64,000 nt of DNA, from contig NC_135010.1 in assembly GCF_051020985.1 (NCBI RefSeq), positions 8,058,001 through 8,122,000 on the forward strand, in the 5' to 3' direction. The translations under genes were made by a program, and so were the position numbers. The notes below the pieces were generated by a model, which saw only the letters and a list, made by a program, of their open reading frames with translations, was not told the origin of the DNA and did no database searches. Position 1 is the stretch's first letter. Every line of letters starts with the position of its first letter. Shown here piece by piece: positions 1 to 11,456 of the stretch. The stretch is from Nomia melanderi (Eukaryota > Arthropoda > Insecta > Hymenoptera > Halictidae).

Positions 1-760
1 CGCTCGAATTCCGCCTCGTCAATTCTCGTTACGAAAATATCTTCCCGCCCCCCCGGAATATGTTCGCTCGCGGCATATTAATACTTTATCTGCGACCATC
101 TTGCGCTCGTTTTCGTTTTGTTATGCGCGTGGAGGTGGGTGAATGTGAATGTTTGATAGAATGATAGCGATTTAGCGAGTTTTGTCCGGAGATGATGGAC
201 AAGCCTGGGAAGAATATTTCTTCGTTGAAAGATAAAGTGTTGAGGGAATAGAGTTTCCTGAGTGGAAGCTGCGAATTGATGTTGTTTAGAAGGATTGAAC
301 TTTACGATTGTTATTACAATATGCGCTATTTTGTTGTGGAAACACTGTCCGCTACAGTAATGGAACATGATGAATCATCTGACGAATAATTCGAAGCACA
401 ACAGTTATCGAGTTTCAAACTGTAAGTTTCTTTTGAAAATTCACAAACCTCGATCATCAATTATAGACAACGCGGTAGCAAGAATTCTAATATAAATCAC
501 TCCAAAGAAAACACAATATTACAAATTATTCAAATCCGGACGACATAAAAACATCAGATCATAAAGAATCCCTACATCATTCTCTCCAAAAAATACATTC
601 TCAATCTTCGCGAACGCTTTCAAGAACCGCTATCAAAGAACGTATTCCCAAATACGTGTCCTTTACCGCTGCAATTAATACAATATTCTAATTTCATTAA
701 CAAATACCTATTCGACAAGGCGCCAGCCAAGATTCCCTACAATCCCAAAATCGCGTCTCC
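1..760. other. Non-coding left flank, A+C-rich at 480-740
   Basis: No coding exon is supported here. The plus strand becomes A+C-rich toward the right: positions 541-600 hold 27 A, 16 C, 3 G and 14 T. This is the left arm of the skew pattern around the CpG-rich block that follows. Confidence 0.6.
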
Positions 761-1440
761 GTGATGGGCTCGCAGCGAGCGCAGTTACCTTTGACAAGTC
801 GCACAGAAATCTCTAATATATCGCGCTACCCAACAGGGGGTCGTCACAGGTAAGAAGTTTCCGCTTCCAAAATTCCGAAATCCGCGGGACCGAAGCGTGA
901 AAGCGGATCAGAGCGCATCAAGGTTGAAGAGAGCTGTGTGCGTGGATCGCGAAGGGGGCAAGAAACTGTACGAGGGGAAAAGGGCTCGAGAGAAAGAGAG
1001 TGTGAGAGAGAGTGAGCAGGGAAAAGGGGAAGACAGAGGGACGACGCGCGAAATCGCTGCTCGCGCGTATTCGGCCGTCTTCGCTCGCTTGATTCGCGCG
1101 CGCGTAGCAAAAGCGGAACAGGGAGTGCGACGGAGCGCGCGCGAGCGAGCGAACGCGGAGAGCGAGTGCGAGAGTAGAGGAGAGGAACGGAGTCGGCGGT
1201 CGGCCAGTGCGCGAAAAGAATAGCCGGCTGATTCATACGCGAAGTCACGAGCCGTACATCGTACGCAGCCGGCGTACGGCCGTGCAAGCGTAATCGAAAA
1301 CACACGAGATGCACACGTTTCACGGCGAGCTTCCCTCCCCTTTCATTCCTGCGTCCTACCCCGCCGGTCCTCTCTCGCTCCCGCGGCCCCTCGATCGCCA
1401 TACGCTTTCCTTCTTCCGCGAACGAGACTTTGAGCAAAAT
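761..1440. other. CpG-rich, purine-rich block (promoter-like)
   Basis: The block is dense in CpG and carries GAGA-type purine runs at about 985-1020 and 1140-1180. Open frames on both strands (for example 844-1437 minus and 897-1223 plus) overlap one another and have Arg/Ser-rich low-complexity products, so they look like composition effects. The sequence CAG|GTAAGAAG at 847-857 is a consensus plus-strand splice donor and could end a non-coding first exon, although upstream frames contain stops. Promoter function is inferred from composition only. Confidence 0.4.
850..857 (+). other. Candidate 5' splice site
   Basis: The junction CAG|GTAAGAAG closely matches the metazoan donor consensus. The sequence just upstream has an in-frame stop in the frame that was traced, so any exon here would be 5' untranslated. 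No acceptor could be assigned. Confidence 0.25.
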
Positions 1441-1900
1441 AGGGGATAAAAGTGTATTTTTGGGTTTCTGAGTATGTTGATGTTGGAATGATGTTTGTAA
1501 ATGTTTTGTGGTGTTGGGGGATTTTGGGGATTTAGCTGAGTGAGTGGAAAGTGATTTGTTGAGGTGCGTTATTTTTGCTGTGGTTATTGGTGGGTTGAGG
1601 GTGTTTATGTTGTTTGTAGGTTGCGAGGGGTTTGAGGAGGTTTGGAATGGTTTTTCGGTTTTTTTTTTGTAGGGGTTAGAGGTGGTTTGGTATTTGTTTT
1701 GTTTGGGATGTTTGGAGAATTGTTTAGTAGTTGTATAGGATTGATCGGGATTTGGTGGTTTGTGTTGAGATTGGTATTAGTTTGATGGTAGTGGAGTGTG
1801 TTGCTTGGAGTTGGAGTTTAATTTCTGTTAGGTTGAACTGTGAATGTTTATAAAAATCTGTAGTTTGATTGGGCAGTTTACGGAAACGGGAATTAATTAA
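1441..1900. other. Strongly G+T-rich tract on the plus strand
   Basis: Row 1561-1620 contains 28 T, 24 G, 6 A and only 2 C. The bias is strongest from about 1460 to 1720 and fades by 1900. It is not a simple tandem repeat. It mirrors the A+C-rich sequence on the other side of the CpG block at 761-1440. Confidence 0.8.
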
Positions 1901-3060
1901 GGCGCAGCTTGCCACGATGTTGACTATAATTAAAAGGCATGTATTTATGCAAATTCGTATCTTTATGGAGTAATTTTTAAAAAGTGGTATTAATTAGGAA
2001 GTTCTTGGTTCGAAGAGTTACTCGGCGAAGAATAATACAATATCCGCGTTAATCTCCATAAAAGTTTTTAGTTTGCCGTACTTTGTGTAATTGCATCCGC
2101 TATAAATTGTTTAATTCTGCAGTGTAATCAGAACTTTTTTTGTATGTTCTACGATAATTTAGATCGCGGTTAAGATACGGTGTCGGGGAAAATTAAATGT
2201 TAATTAAACGTAGACGCAACGCATAAACTCTTCTTACTGCTACTGTAGACGGAATTATTTAACACTAATAGTATCCTCGATAGTGTTATATTAATTTAAT
2301 TAAAACCGAGCAAACTGCGGATTCAGTATACATTCATCCTTCACGGTGACTTTAAATGCGTGTCCGTACTGAACATCTGTAACTACTTAAAATGGTACTC
2401 GGGACAAATGGTCACATTGTGATCAGCTTCTGTCTAGCTTTAGAGCCGTAGAATAAAATGAAAATACTGTTCCATAAACCTCAGCTGTGCGAGGTCCTCA
2501 AAGGCGCTAATCCAACTCAAACACATAAACTGAAATAGTTTATGTAATGCCTCACAGTTGTTCCACTAGCGTAAGTGCCAATGAGCTTAAAACAATACTT
2601 TGAGGTATCATGTAACCAATGACGGGAGTGAAAATGTGTCGATCCCGCTCCAGAAAACGAATCAAAAATCAAAGAACAAACTTCCTCTTACAAATATCGG
2701 ATCCGAGAAAATCAAATTTAAACGTTATTCAGGTACGTTTGTTGTTAAATTAGATATCATTCAATATACTTGAACACTACCTATTGCAAGTTTTATAAAA
2801 ACAAATATTATTTCTACCCCATTCGAAGAGGTGAACGTAATTGAAATATTATTAGAATATTATATGTACATGTTTGCCAATTCGATAGAAAAACAAAGTA
2901 TTAAGAATAAATCTTCATATAGTTTCAGATACAGCCCAACGATTAAATTCCCAATTAATCATCGAATATAAAACCACCATCTCCATTCCTTCGTACCAAT
3001 TACACCCTCGTAAAAACAATTAAAAGAGAAACAAAAGTACAATGTCTTGATTGCTAAAGT
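1901..3060. other. AT-rich non-coding DNA
   Basis: No gene, RNA or exon was recognised. A short palindrome with arms TAACACTA and TAGTGTTA sits at about 2259-2290 next to a TTAA. It may be a deletion remnant of the TTAACACTA element family described below. Confidence 0.5.
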
Positions 3061-3387
3061 AGTATTCCAACGCGCAACTTCTGCGTCATGATCAGAAGCC
3101 GCGTACGGAGGACACGCAATCCAAGGTAGCATTCGGGGTAGTGAGTAGATCTCGAGCGAGAGTGTCCCCCGTATACGAATAGTTAAAAATAACCTGACCA
3201 AGGGTCCTGCGCGGTTCCTGTAAACACTCCCGTGGGGAGAGGCATGGCAAAGGGAGCAAAATAGGTGACGCTGCGCGTATCTGGCACACGAAGGAGCCGC
3301 GCTCAATCGGCAAAAGAGAGAGAAAGGTAATTGGAAAAAGGGGATGATCGGGGGAGGGGATTGTAGCGAACGATATCAGTTACTCAC
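3061..3387 (-). other. Start of the intron after the minus-strand exon
   Basis: On the minus strand the donor GTGAGTAAC occupies 3387-3379, so this stretch reads as the beginning of a large intron. No later exon of that gene could be found between 3380 and 1, so the next exon probably lies beyond the left edge. Confidence 0.5.
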
Positions 3388-4654
3388 GTGCTTCCATAGA
3401 GGTGTCTTGGCTGGGTGGTGGTAGCTGCGTGGTGGTCGTAGTCGGCTGCGTCGACGTAGACGAGCCCTTGGTCGGCTGCGCTACGGTGACCTTGACCTGT
3501 TCCTCGCTGCTCTCGGCCTCTTCGTCCTCGCTCGCCACCTCCTCCGGGCTCGGGCGTGTCCTTACGCTTCCAGCTCCCGGCTCCTCGTCTTCAGGATGAT
3601 ACGACCACGATGACATCGGCCCGGCGACTGTTGTCGTGGTCCACTCGACGACACCACCACCACCACCACCTATGACCTCACCACCACCGTTACCCGCGTG
3701 CCCACCCCCGTTTTTACCCGCGACACCTATTCCTCCGTCTTTCCCTTTCCGTTCGTTTTCCCTCGTTTCCTCGTTCGAGCTGTGTGCCACTTCGTCCTCG
3801 AGCAACTGCGACGCAGTTCGGACAACCGGATAGAGTACGGTGCTCCCGTTGATCACCGGCGCCGTCGTAATCGTCGGCGAAGCGCGCCCGTTAGACGGCG
3901 ACTCCCTCCCGCCGACAGAATCCTCGAGATCCGGGATGGTTGAACTGTCCTTCGTCACGGGCTTAAAGGATCTATCGTGGCCAGTCGCCTGACGTACCCG
4001 TTCGCCACCTCCGACGATACCGGACAAGGATTCCTGATGACGTCTCCGTGAGAACGCTGCTCGGAGCCAGTACGGCTCCAGCTCACGGTCTAAGGTTGAT
4101 CCCCGATCGTCCAGGAGACTAGCCGCGACCTGCTGCTTCGACTCGGTCCACTCGTGAGCCAGACCTCCTCCTCCTCTTCCTCCTGTTCTTGCCTCTTCGC
4201 CTGGCGAAGAACGATCCTTCGTCCCGGCGTTATCGGTGCTAGCTGGATCCCGGGGCGACCAATCACCGTCTCGGGCCTCGTGCGCCCCGTGATAATCCAG
4301 TTCTACGCTCGATGGATGATGATCCAAGCACGAAGGGTGCCCGGGTAGGTGATCGGGAAACCGGCCAGCGGTCGTTCGCCGGTTGGCCGTGTATAGTGGT
4401 GGCGAACGGTCGTCATCCGGCGATCGAGGCAGAAGACGAGGAGGCGTAGCGTCGAGGGACACGTACGTATCGGATACCACCGGCGCAGCCGTCGTCGTGC
4501 ACGTTTGATTGCCGAGGACACCGACGACGAGAAGAAGCAGGGGCAGACCCACTCCCGCCCCCGTGGTGGCACACGCAACCCTCGGCCTTACCACGAAAAC
4601 CCGCGAGCCCGTCCAGTCCAGCTGGTTGTAGGCCGACCTTGCCGATGGTAACAC
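3388..4654 (-). CDS. Exon of a secreted or membrane mucin-like protein (partial)
   Basis: This is a 423-codon open frame read right to left. About 25-40 residues in, a hydrophobic core GLPLLLLVVGVLG (bases about 4551-4513) followed by NQT looks like a signal peptide or signal anchor. The rest is hydrophilic and low in cysteine, with potential N-glycosylation sites (NQT and NGS), a Gly-rich run near 3640-3690, acidic clusters near 3500-3540 and a Thr/Pro/Ser-rich end. That composition suggests an extracellular linker or stalk. The exon ends at 3388 with GCAC|GTGAGTAAC, a strong donor; reading through it hits a stop at once, which supports a real splice. There is no ATG in this frame: the most 5' codon shown is GTG, and the frame stays open to a TAG at about 4729, so the start codon must lie in an upstream exon joined between about 4610 and 4726. 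The family is not recognised. The repeated Thr/Ser/acidic coding pattern makes translation likely. Confidence 0.6.
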
Positions 4655-4968
4655 GGGATTCGGCCCGTAACCACCAACTCCACCGCGTCCTCTTCCTCGT
4701 CCAGCACCGCCAGGTCCGAGTGTCGTCTAACCGGGACCCGGCGCAACGACCCCTCCTCCTCTTCGTCGTCTTCTTCCTGTTCTACATCCAACCAACCGTC
4801 GCCGGTCTTCTTTGCCGTGGACGCGGCGGCTCTCATCCACAGACAGATCGGCTGGTACTGCCGTCGGTCGCGATCCTCGTACCCCAGGTACACAGGGCGT
4901 GCCTTTTTCTTCTTCCTCTTCGTCGTCGCGACAACCGGCCCGCCGACAACCGGGTTTCGGTCTCGCAT
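4588..4968 (-). CDS. Overlapping minus-strand frame, possible upstream exon or uORF
   Basis: This is a 126-codon frame from ATG at 4968 that runs through the GC-rich 5' side of the exon above, in another register. Its product has a basic KRKKKK patch and a long Glu/Asp cluster. Its stop lies inside GTG|GTAAGG (donor GT at 4591-4590), so it could end as an exon at 4592 and splice over the hydrophobic segment of the neighbouring frame. It may equally be untranslated leader. Which frame is used cannot be decided from sequence alone. Confidence 0.25.
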   Translation of the reverse strand: MRDRNPVVGGPVVATTKRKKKKARPVYLGYEDRDRRQYQPICLWMRAAASTAKKTGDGWLDVEQEEDDEEEEGSLRRVPVRRHSDLAVLDEEEDAVELVVTGRIPCYHRQGRPTTSWTGRARGFSW

Positions 4969-5830
4969 TTATCCCGTCGCGCACGCAACGTAACTAACGC
5001 GAACGCTCGCGTGATCGACCGTCGACACCGCTGCTACGCGACTCCGTTCCGACATCATCGCGGGCGACGATGACGGTCCCGGACTGGGATCACCGACGAC
5101 CGGCCCAACCCGGTGAACCGCGTCGCCAACGCCCGACCTCGCATCCTATGCACGACGGTCACCGCCGCGTCTGAGATCCTGTTCACCTGGGCTTCCTCGG
5201 GGAGAGACTATGAGCGGTCTGAAACAGAACGATGGCTGCGTTAGGTTGGTTTGAAAGTGTTTGACGGCTGAGCAGAATCGCGAGGGTTACGCGAGTTTTG
5301 AAATGTTTCATGCGGGCTTGAATCAACGGGAATTTGGATGCTTGGATAAATATGTTTCGTATCTGTCAGGTAGTTGGTGGTGAAATATTTTGTATTGGTG
5401 GATGGAGTCAATGATATCAATCGTCGCAAATATTCAGGCAAATATAAATATAAACATTTGCTGCTTTCTGGTAATTATTCGATCCAGAATTACAAATTAA
5501 TTTTTATGTCAATATATCGGTGATATTTTTAGCATCTCCGAGTTGTAGTTAATGCAGATGATTTTAGTGCAGCGATAGAATTGGAATATTCGTTTTCAAT
5601 TCCAGTTTATAACATTCCCAACGAATTCGAACGAAAACTCACTGTACAGTTCAACCTCAGCCCAATCAAAGATTCACTTGAAATATTTCACAAGCCACAG
5701 AAGCCTATAAATAAATTTCACACAAATAAAACTCGTCAATTCACATAACTCCAAATTTCCCCATGAACTCCACGAACCTCCCGAACATTGAAGAAACCAT
5801 TTATCACCGAAAACGGCGTAAAAATCGTTG
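4969..5830. other. CpG-rich 5' flank passing into AT-rich DNA
   Basis: CpG-rich sequence continues to about 5220 and then gives way to AT-rich DNA. From 5620 to 5830 the plus strand is A+C-rich. No coding exon is supported. Confidence 0.45.
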
Positions 5831-7680
5831 AAAAACTCATCGAAAAGAGTCTCGAGCCACGCGAAATCGTGGTCGTAAACGAGGGGAAAGGCTGGCGGAG
5901 TAAGAGGAACAGTGTTGCGAGTCATGCGCTGTCTTATTCTGGTCCATGTTCTCATGCTTCCTACAACTTCCTAAAATATAAGCCCCCAGGAAATAGTTGG
6001 CGAACGGATTTCGAGTGATTCGTTTCGTTCAAACGTTCCTACCCTCTGCCGGCCGCTTTCCGCGGCATTGTGCCCGTCGTTCCTCGGCCGCGTGCATGAC
6101 AATACCGATATAACGAACTAATGTCCGACGCGGGGAGCGAGGTTGAAAAACTGAAAATGTTGCCCCGCGGAACGCTCTCTCACTCGAGATTTTCGAGTGG
6201 CCCTCGGTAACTCGGCTGCGTGGCCCCCGGCGTTGCGTCGGATTTATTATTTATGTCGAGGATCGGCGACCTACGGTTCCCGTTCCCTGTAACCCTTTTA
6301 TCCCGACGCGCATAACCCTCGGCAGAACGGAACGCGCGCGCACGCACGCCCGCCCGCCTGCCCGCACGCACGCCGAGGAAATAATTATTCCGACTGCACA
6401 GACGGCGATACTTGAGATAAACGGCGTGATCGATATCCATCGATGCGGCTGATTAAATGAAAAACAACGATAACGATCCCTATCGCGGACGATACCCGCC
6501 TCGATCGAGACGATACCCACTCCAGGTGGAACCATTCGTTGCGCCCAGCGAAACGATACACTGTTACGACCCGAGCAGTTAACGTGCCCCTCGCAATGAT
6601 AAAGATCGTGCAAATCGATTTATGAAACGATATTACACGGTTTATTGTTCTCGAGAATGGAAAGTAGATTTAACAATGTCGAACGTTTGATAGAATCTTC
6701 TTCGCGCAGTATCGATTCTTCTCTATCCCGAAGAAAACTTCTTTCAAAAATATTTCCTTGAAAGATACACTTGTAAGTCAGTGAGATTTAATCGAAATCA
6801 ACTAAAAAAACTTAGCAGAGGTTTATCAAGAATTTATTTATATTCACTAATACGACGCGTCGTGCTACGGAACTGAACTTTCCTGACAACCTATCAACGA
6901 AACAAACCGAGACATCAACTCGATTACCAATCAGCCCCACCGATATTTCCATAAAACCGTTCGTCAACCCCGTCGAGCGCCGCGGCGAATTTGTGCGAGA
7001 TTTATTCGCGGCGGGCACGGTGGCCACCATTAAGCGCGTCGTCGCGGCGTTGGGAATCGCGAAAATCCTATTTTTATGAACGTTCCTCCGGTCGGGTATG
7101 AATAGTTTCTGCCCGCCCCTCTACCGCCCCGCTATAGGCATATTCTACTAGAGAGTAGAGTAAGTACGACGAAACGTTAGAAGGACGGGGTGGAGGGAGG
7201 AAGACGTGCCACGAACCAGTCCTGTTTCTACTGTCCGCGGGTAACTCCTAATGCAAAACCCGTGTACCATCGATAGACGGTGCCCGGCAACGGCCGCGAC
7301 ACCCGTGACCGGCCGGATAGGCCGTGTTTTGCGGTGTTTATTCAGCGTGTGCGCCACTATCGAACAGGAAATCACGGACAACGGTAAAGTGGCCGCGCGC
7401 CGCACACCGCTCGAACGGGCCGAATATTTGTTTACGCAGAATACGCGAATCCCCGCTAATTATAGTCGGCCGAGTCGAAGGGAGGAAACGGCGAGGACAC
7501 TATTTTTACGAGTCCCTCCCGCCAGAATATCGTCGAACGTCTGACTCCGTCTGACCGCAACAAAGTCGTCTGACGGGTAAAACGCGTGACGGGTTACGAC
7601 GTTTTCGACCTTTTTCCTCGCTTTCTTATCGGCACACACGAGCTGTTTATTGCGCGCGTGATATCGCGAGATCAATGGAA
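5831..7680. other. CpG-rich block without a recognised gene
   Basis: High CpG density is seen at 6030-6600 and again at 6970-7660, with a stretch of alternating GCGC/CGCA at about 6330-6375. Open frames occur on both strands and in several registers, and none has a recognisable domain. The right flank, 7680-7760, is T+G-rich. Confidence 0.45.
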
Positions 7681-7750
7681 GGATTTTTGTTTGAATCCGT
7701 TGCCTCGCGGTTTCTTTTGGGACTCTTTAAAACTGTGTTGTTCTTGACAT

Positions 7751-7965
7751 TTAACAGTGCCGGCACTTTGTACGTACTTATTTCTACCGTCAAATGACTG
7801 GATATAAAGTAAACGAGTTCGATAAGAAATTACTCTTGGTGGAAATAGAAACGGAAGGAAAGACGAAAATTGAAAAACTGATTAATCGAGCAATATAGGA
7901 ATTGAAAGTTAGATGAACGAGAGAAAACGAAGAATTTTCGATCGAATTTTGGAAAATTATAGTTT
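7751..7965. repeat. Dispersed repeat, copy 1 (TTAA-bounded on the left)
   Basis: The copy starts TTAACAGTGCCGGCAC. Its inner part matches 26854-27070 in the same orientation; for example both contain GACGAAAATTG, GATTAATCG, ATAGGAATTGA and GAATTTT in order. The right boundary is not sharp. It is probably a degraded non-autonomous transposon. Confidence 0.6.
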
Positions 7966-9060
7966 TTATTGTAGATCACGCGGGGAAGGAGCGTTTGATA
8001 GATTTTTGTTTGTATTTATTTGCTGAGTTCCGTTTTAAAGGTTCACCGGGAGTTTCGTTTGATTTTATGAGGCGAGTTTTATGTGATTGAAATATTAGGT
8101 TTGGATTAATTATTGTGCATGCTGATCGGGGAGATTTAGTTTGAATGTTGAAGTGATACTGAGGGAGATTGCTGTTGCATCGTCAGGCATTGCATCGATC
8201 AATTGTAAAATGTGCAATGAGAAGGAGCGGAAGTTAGGGGGTCGTGCTATAGGATGGTTTATGCTTTTGATAGAATACTTCAGAGTAACTGTGTAAAATT
8301 TGTAATTGATTAAAGGGTCTAAAATTGCACAAAGAACATATATACAGGTATTGAAATTTTTATGTGTAGAAAATTGAAAACGAAAGATATTGAGTTGATC
8401 GAGGAGTATTTTCATATATTTTTTTTAGAGTAGTAAATAAGTCACACTTAATTAATCCTTACGTTCATCGATACTTGATATAAACAAAATTATATTGTCT
8501 CAACGATATTAGTAAATTAGAAAGGAAACGGTACCACATCAGAAATATCATTGAGGCCTTTTTATATGTAATCGAATCGGACAGTAAAGAAGGGTTAAAA
8601 GTGCACGAGGGTTAAATTACTTTATCATGCTCCTTTTATCAAAACTCATTTCTTAATGAACATTGTATCAAAGCTAATGGAGGAGACGTACTATTACGGA
8701 CTTTGCAATGCAATTAAACTACAATGCAACTCCAGCTTGCTGAAATAAAGGACAAACCAGGCAGTGTAATAAAAAAAAAACCATCTAAATAAACCTACTG
8801 AAGAGAGGAAGTAAAATGAACTATACAATCTTTTATTTTATTTTCTTTCATAAACCTGGAATATTAGGAGTGATCTCGAACTTTTATACAGTAACGTGCG
8901 TACAGTACAGCACGGCCATTAAAACCTGGCCGTTAAAATCCAGTGACCACTCGTGCTCACTACTGATATTCCAGAAAGTAGTACTTTATTCGATATATTT
9001 TATCATTCTAGAAGATCACATTTAATCTTGGTCAGTAGATATCAACGATAAACATTTCAC
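7966..9060. other. AT-rich non-coding DNA
   Basis: The left part is G+T-rich and the rest mixed AT-rich. No exon, RNA gene or clear repeat was seen. Confidence 0.5.
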
Positions 9061-9072
9061 ATACACAGTGGC

Positions 9073-9492
9073 GTGCAAAAATTTCCAGCCAAACAGGCTC
9101 TCCACTCCATACTCGAGGAAAACGATGTACAAATAACCGACATTGATCAAAGACAAAACGACAAGTGGAAAAGAGTCGATGCAACAAATAATTCCCAGGT
9201 AGGGACCAGAATAACAAGGAATACAATCCGTATAATCTGTTCAACTAGAAACAATCGCGAGCCACTGCAGGGACAAACATGTTCATCCGAATCGTCGCAA
9301 CGACTCCAACGATCCCTACAGCAGAAACGCCTCTGTATAAGCTCGCGGTGGCCACCGAAGCGCCATTTAAGGACGCAACACGCCGCGTTCCTCGAAACGG
9401 ACGCGGCGACGGTGTCGGTGGTCCCCGCGATCGGCCCGTTGGGCGGCAAACTCGAATCCGTGGATCGTGGAAGCATGCTCGTGCGGGGATAA
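9073..9492 (+). CDS. Possible coding exon(s), unrecognised
   Basis: This 139-codon frame ends in TAA at 9490-9492. The part at 9083-9200 begins after TTTCCAG and ends at CCCAG|GTAGGG, which resembles an internal exon with a hydrophilic product (EENDVQITDIDQ). The part at 9380-9492 has GC-rich third positions and a plausible C-terminus (SVDRGSMLVRG). Other registers and the minus strand are also open here, so chance remains a real alternative. No family is recognised. The sequence ACAGTGGCGTGCAAAA just upstream resembles a Tc1-type transposon end, so a mobile-element origin is possible. Confidence 0.2.
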   Translation: MQKFPAKQALHSILEENDVQITDIDQRQNDKWKRVDATNNSQVGTRITRNTIRIICSTRNNREPLQGQTCSSESSQRLQRSLQQKRLCISSRWPPKRHLRTQHAAFLETDAATVSVVPAIGPLGGKLESVDRGSMLVRG

Positions 9493-9560
9493 TCAACCAA
9501 CGGAATCGTTAATAGAAGCAGTTCTGCTCGGTACACGTGTGTATCTCATTCAAAAACGAC

Positions 9561-9780
9561 AAATCATAGAAAACCAATCTTCCAGGACGAGTTCAAAGTT
9601 TCGCTGTTCTGGATGGGCTAGGTTGGACCAAGTGTAAAGGCCCCTGCGTACATTGAAACACGTTCCGATGTATGTGTCGACTACCAGGTTTCACTATACA
9701 CGTTGCAAAGTGGTTTAGTATCAGAATCAACTAGACAGACTGGCAAGAATCGGTAGTAAGGATGCAAGACGACGCGAGTT
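9561..9780. other. Non-coding spacer
   Basis: Mixed-composition sequence between the candidate exon at 9.1-9.5 kb and the large CpG and repeat block to the right. Nothing was recognised. Confidence 0.4.
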
Positions 9781-10139
9781 TCATGAAACCCAGGACTCGA
9801 CGCATGCCTCGCAACATGTTCCAACGTGTGTAGGGGGCTTAAGGTGTGTCAATCGGCGATTTAGCGGCGGGGACGAGGTATCAAGGCAGTGTAGGGGCCC
9901 GGGTCGCAATATTTCGCGGCAAGCGAGGTTAGAATACGCGAGAGGAGAGCGCGGCCAGGTTGGCCGGTGTCGCGCGCGCATGTCAGCGAGTGGGAATTCG
10001 CTGTTTTCATGAGGAAAAATGTGCGCGGCACGCGTGCTGACGTTCTATTTTCGAATGAAAGGCGCGATCGGGGGACAAGAACGAGAGAGAGAAACATGGT
10101 TGCGACCGGGTTCGGGACGAGGACGGTACGACAGAGGGA

Positions 10140-10140
<1 letters not shown>

Positions 10141-10174
<34 letters not shown>
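10141..10174. repeat. (GA)n microsatellite
   Basis: A nearly pure AG run of about 34 bases. A second, less pure GA run lies at about 10502-10540. Confidence 0.9.
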
Positions 10175-10177
<3 letters not shown>

Positions 10178-11137
10178 ACAGGAGAAGGGACGGAAAGAGA
10201 AAGAGAGGGAGAAAGAGAGACAGAGGAAGACAAGCGATAGAACGTGAGCGCGCGCGAGACAAAGACCGGGGCAAGAAGCGAACAAGACGGACGTAGGAAC
10301 GAAACGTGAGGGAAAAGCGTGGAACAGAAAGCGAGAGAAGCGACGGCACCGAGAGCAACAGCATTGTACAAAAACGAAGACAGATTGCGATGCATCTATA
10401 TGCGTATATATGCGGGACCGAGGGGGACAGATGGATAGGGAGCGAGAGGCGGTTTTTAGAGAGAACGAGAGAGACGGCAGACGAGAGAAAGAGAGTGAGA
10501 GGAATATAGAGAGAAGAGAAGAGAGAGAGAGAGAGAGACAAAGTGTATACAGCTTGAATACACGGGCGGGAGAAGGCGGACAGAAACGGAGCGCGAAGGG
10601 GATGAAGGGAGAGAAAAAGAGACGGATAGCTGGTGCCGGCGTGTAGTGTGGACACCGGCGAGGAACTCTGACTCGTCTCGTGCTAGGCGGCCATGCTGGG
10701 TCTCTGTTGCGTTCCGAGAATGGGTACCTTTTGCGTGCACGGTGGAAACTCGCGGATCCTCCCCCCTCGCGCGGCGCACCACTCGCGAGAGATCGTCACG
10801 CCGCGCTCGTCCGTCGAGCGGTCCCCGATCGGGGAACCCCCCTGGCGTTCGCCGATCGTGGACCGCGGCGGCCGGCGAGAACAGGCGGGATTCGTTGTCA
10901 ACGAAGAAAAATCGGAGGAAAATCGGAGTGCGAGGGAGAAGAGGGGAACGAAACCGTGAGAGACGTATCGAGAGAGCCGACCGAATGAATAAGAAGGAAA
11001 GGGGGCAGGGAGGCGGAAGATTGAAAGAGGTGAGCACAATGCAAAACCGAAGAGAGACAAAGAGTGTAGGAAAACAGAAGAGAGAGACAGAGAGCAGCCA
11101 GCGAAGAAGCGTGCGAGAAGAACCAACGAGCGAAACA

Positions 11138-11200
11138 ACAGAACAGAAAAGAAAATAACAGAACAGAACAGAACAGAACAGAACAGAACAGAAAGAAACA
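11138..11200. repeat. (CAGAA)n array
   Basis: A five-base unit (ACAGA/CAGAA) repeats about a dozen times, perfect in the middle and broken by AAAG insertions at the edges. Confidence 0.85.
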
Positions 11201-11343
11201 GAAAGAAAAGGAGTGAAGCACACGCACCGTGTTGACCACCACGCGTTCGCCGAACGGGATGAAGGGAGGGGGCACCTCTCTGTGTTTCACGGAGCACCGA
11301 GCAGCGGTATATACGCAGTACACGTAAAACTAACGCGCGGCAA

Positions 11344-11456
11344 CGACCAACGACCGACCGACCGACCGACCGACCGACCGACCGACCGACCGACCAACCG
11401 ACCGACCGACCGACCGACCGACCGACCGACCGATCGACCGACCGACCGACCGACCG
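11344..11456. repeat. (CGAC)n tetranucleotide array
   Basis: About 28 units of CGAC with one CAAC variant near 11395 and one GATC variant near 11433. It is followed closely by a GA-rich purine tract at 11474-11512. Confidence 0.95.

Noticed and set aside
844..1437. 197-codon minus-strand frame
   Set aside because: It overlaps two other open frames, has a low-complexity Arg/Ser product and includes GA-rich runs.
9861..10655. 264-codon minus-strand frame
   Set aside because: Most of it is Ser/Leu/Phe runs read from GA microsatellites.
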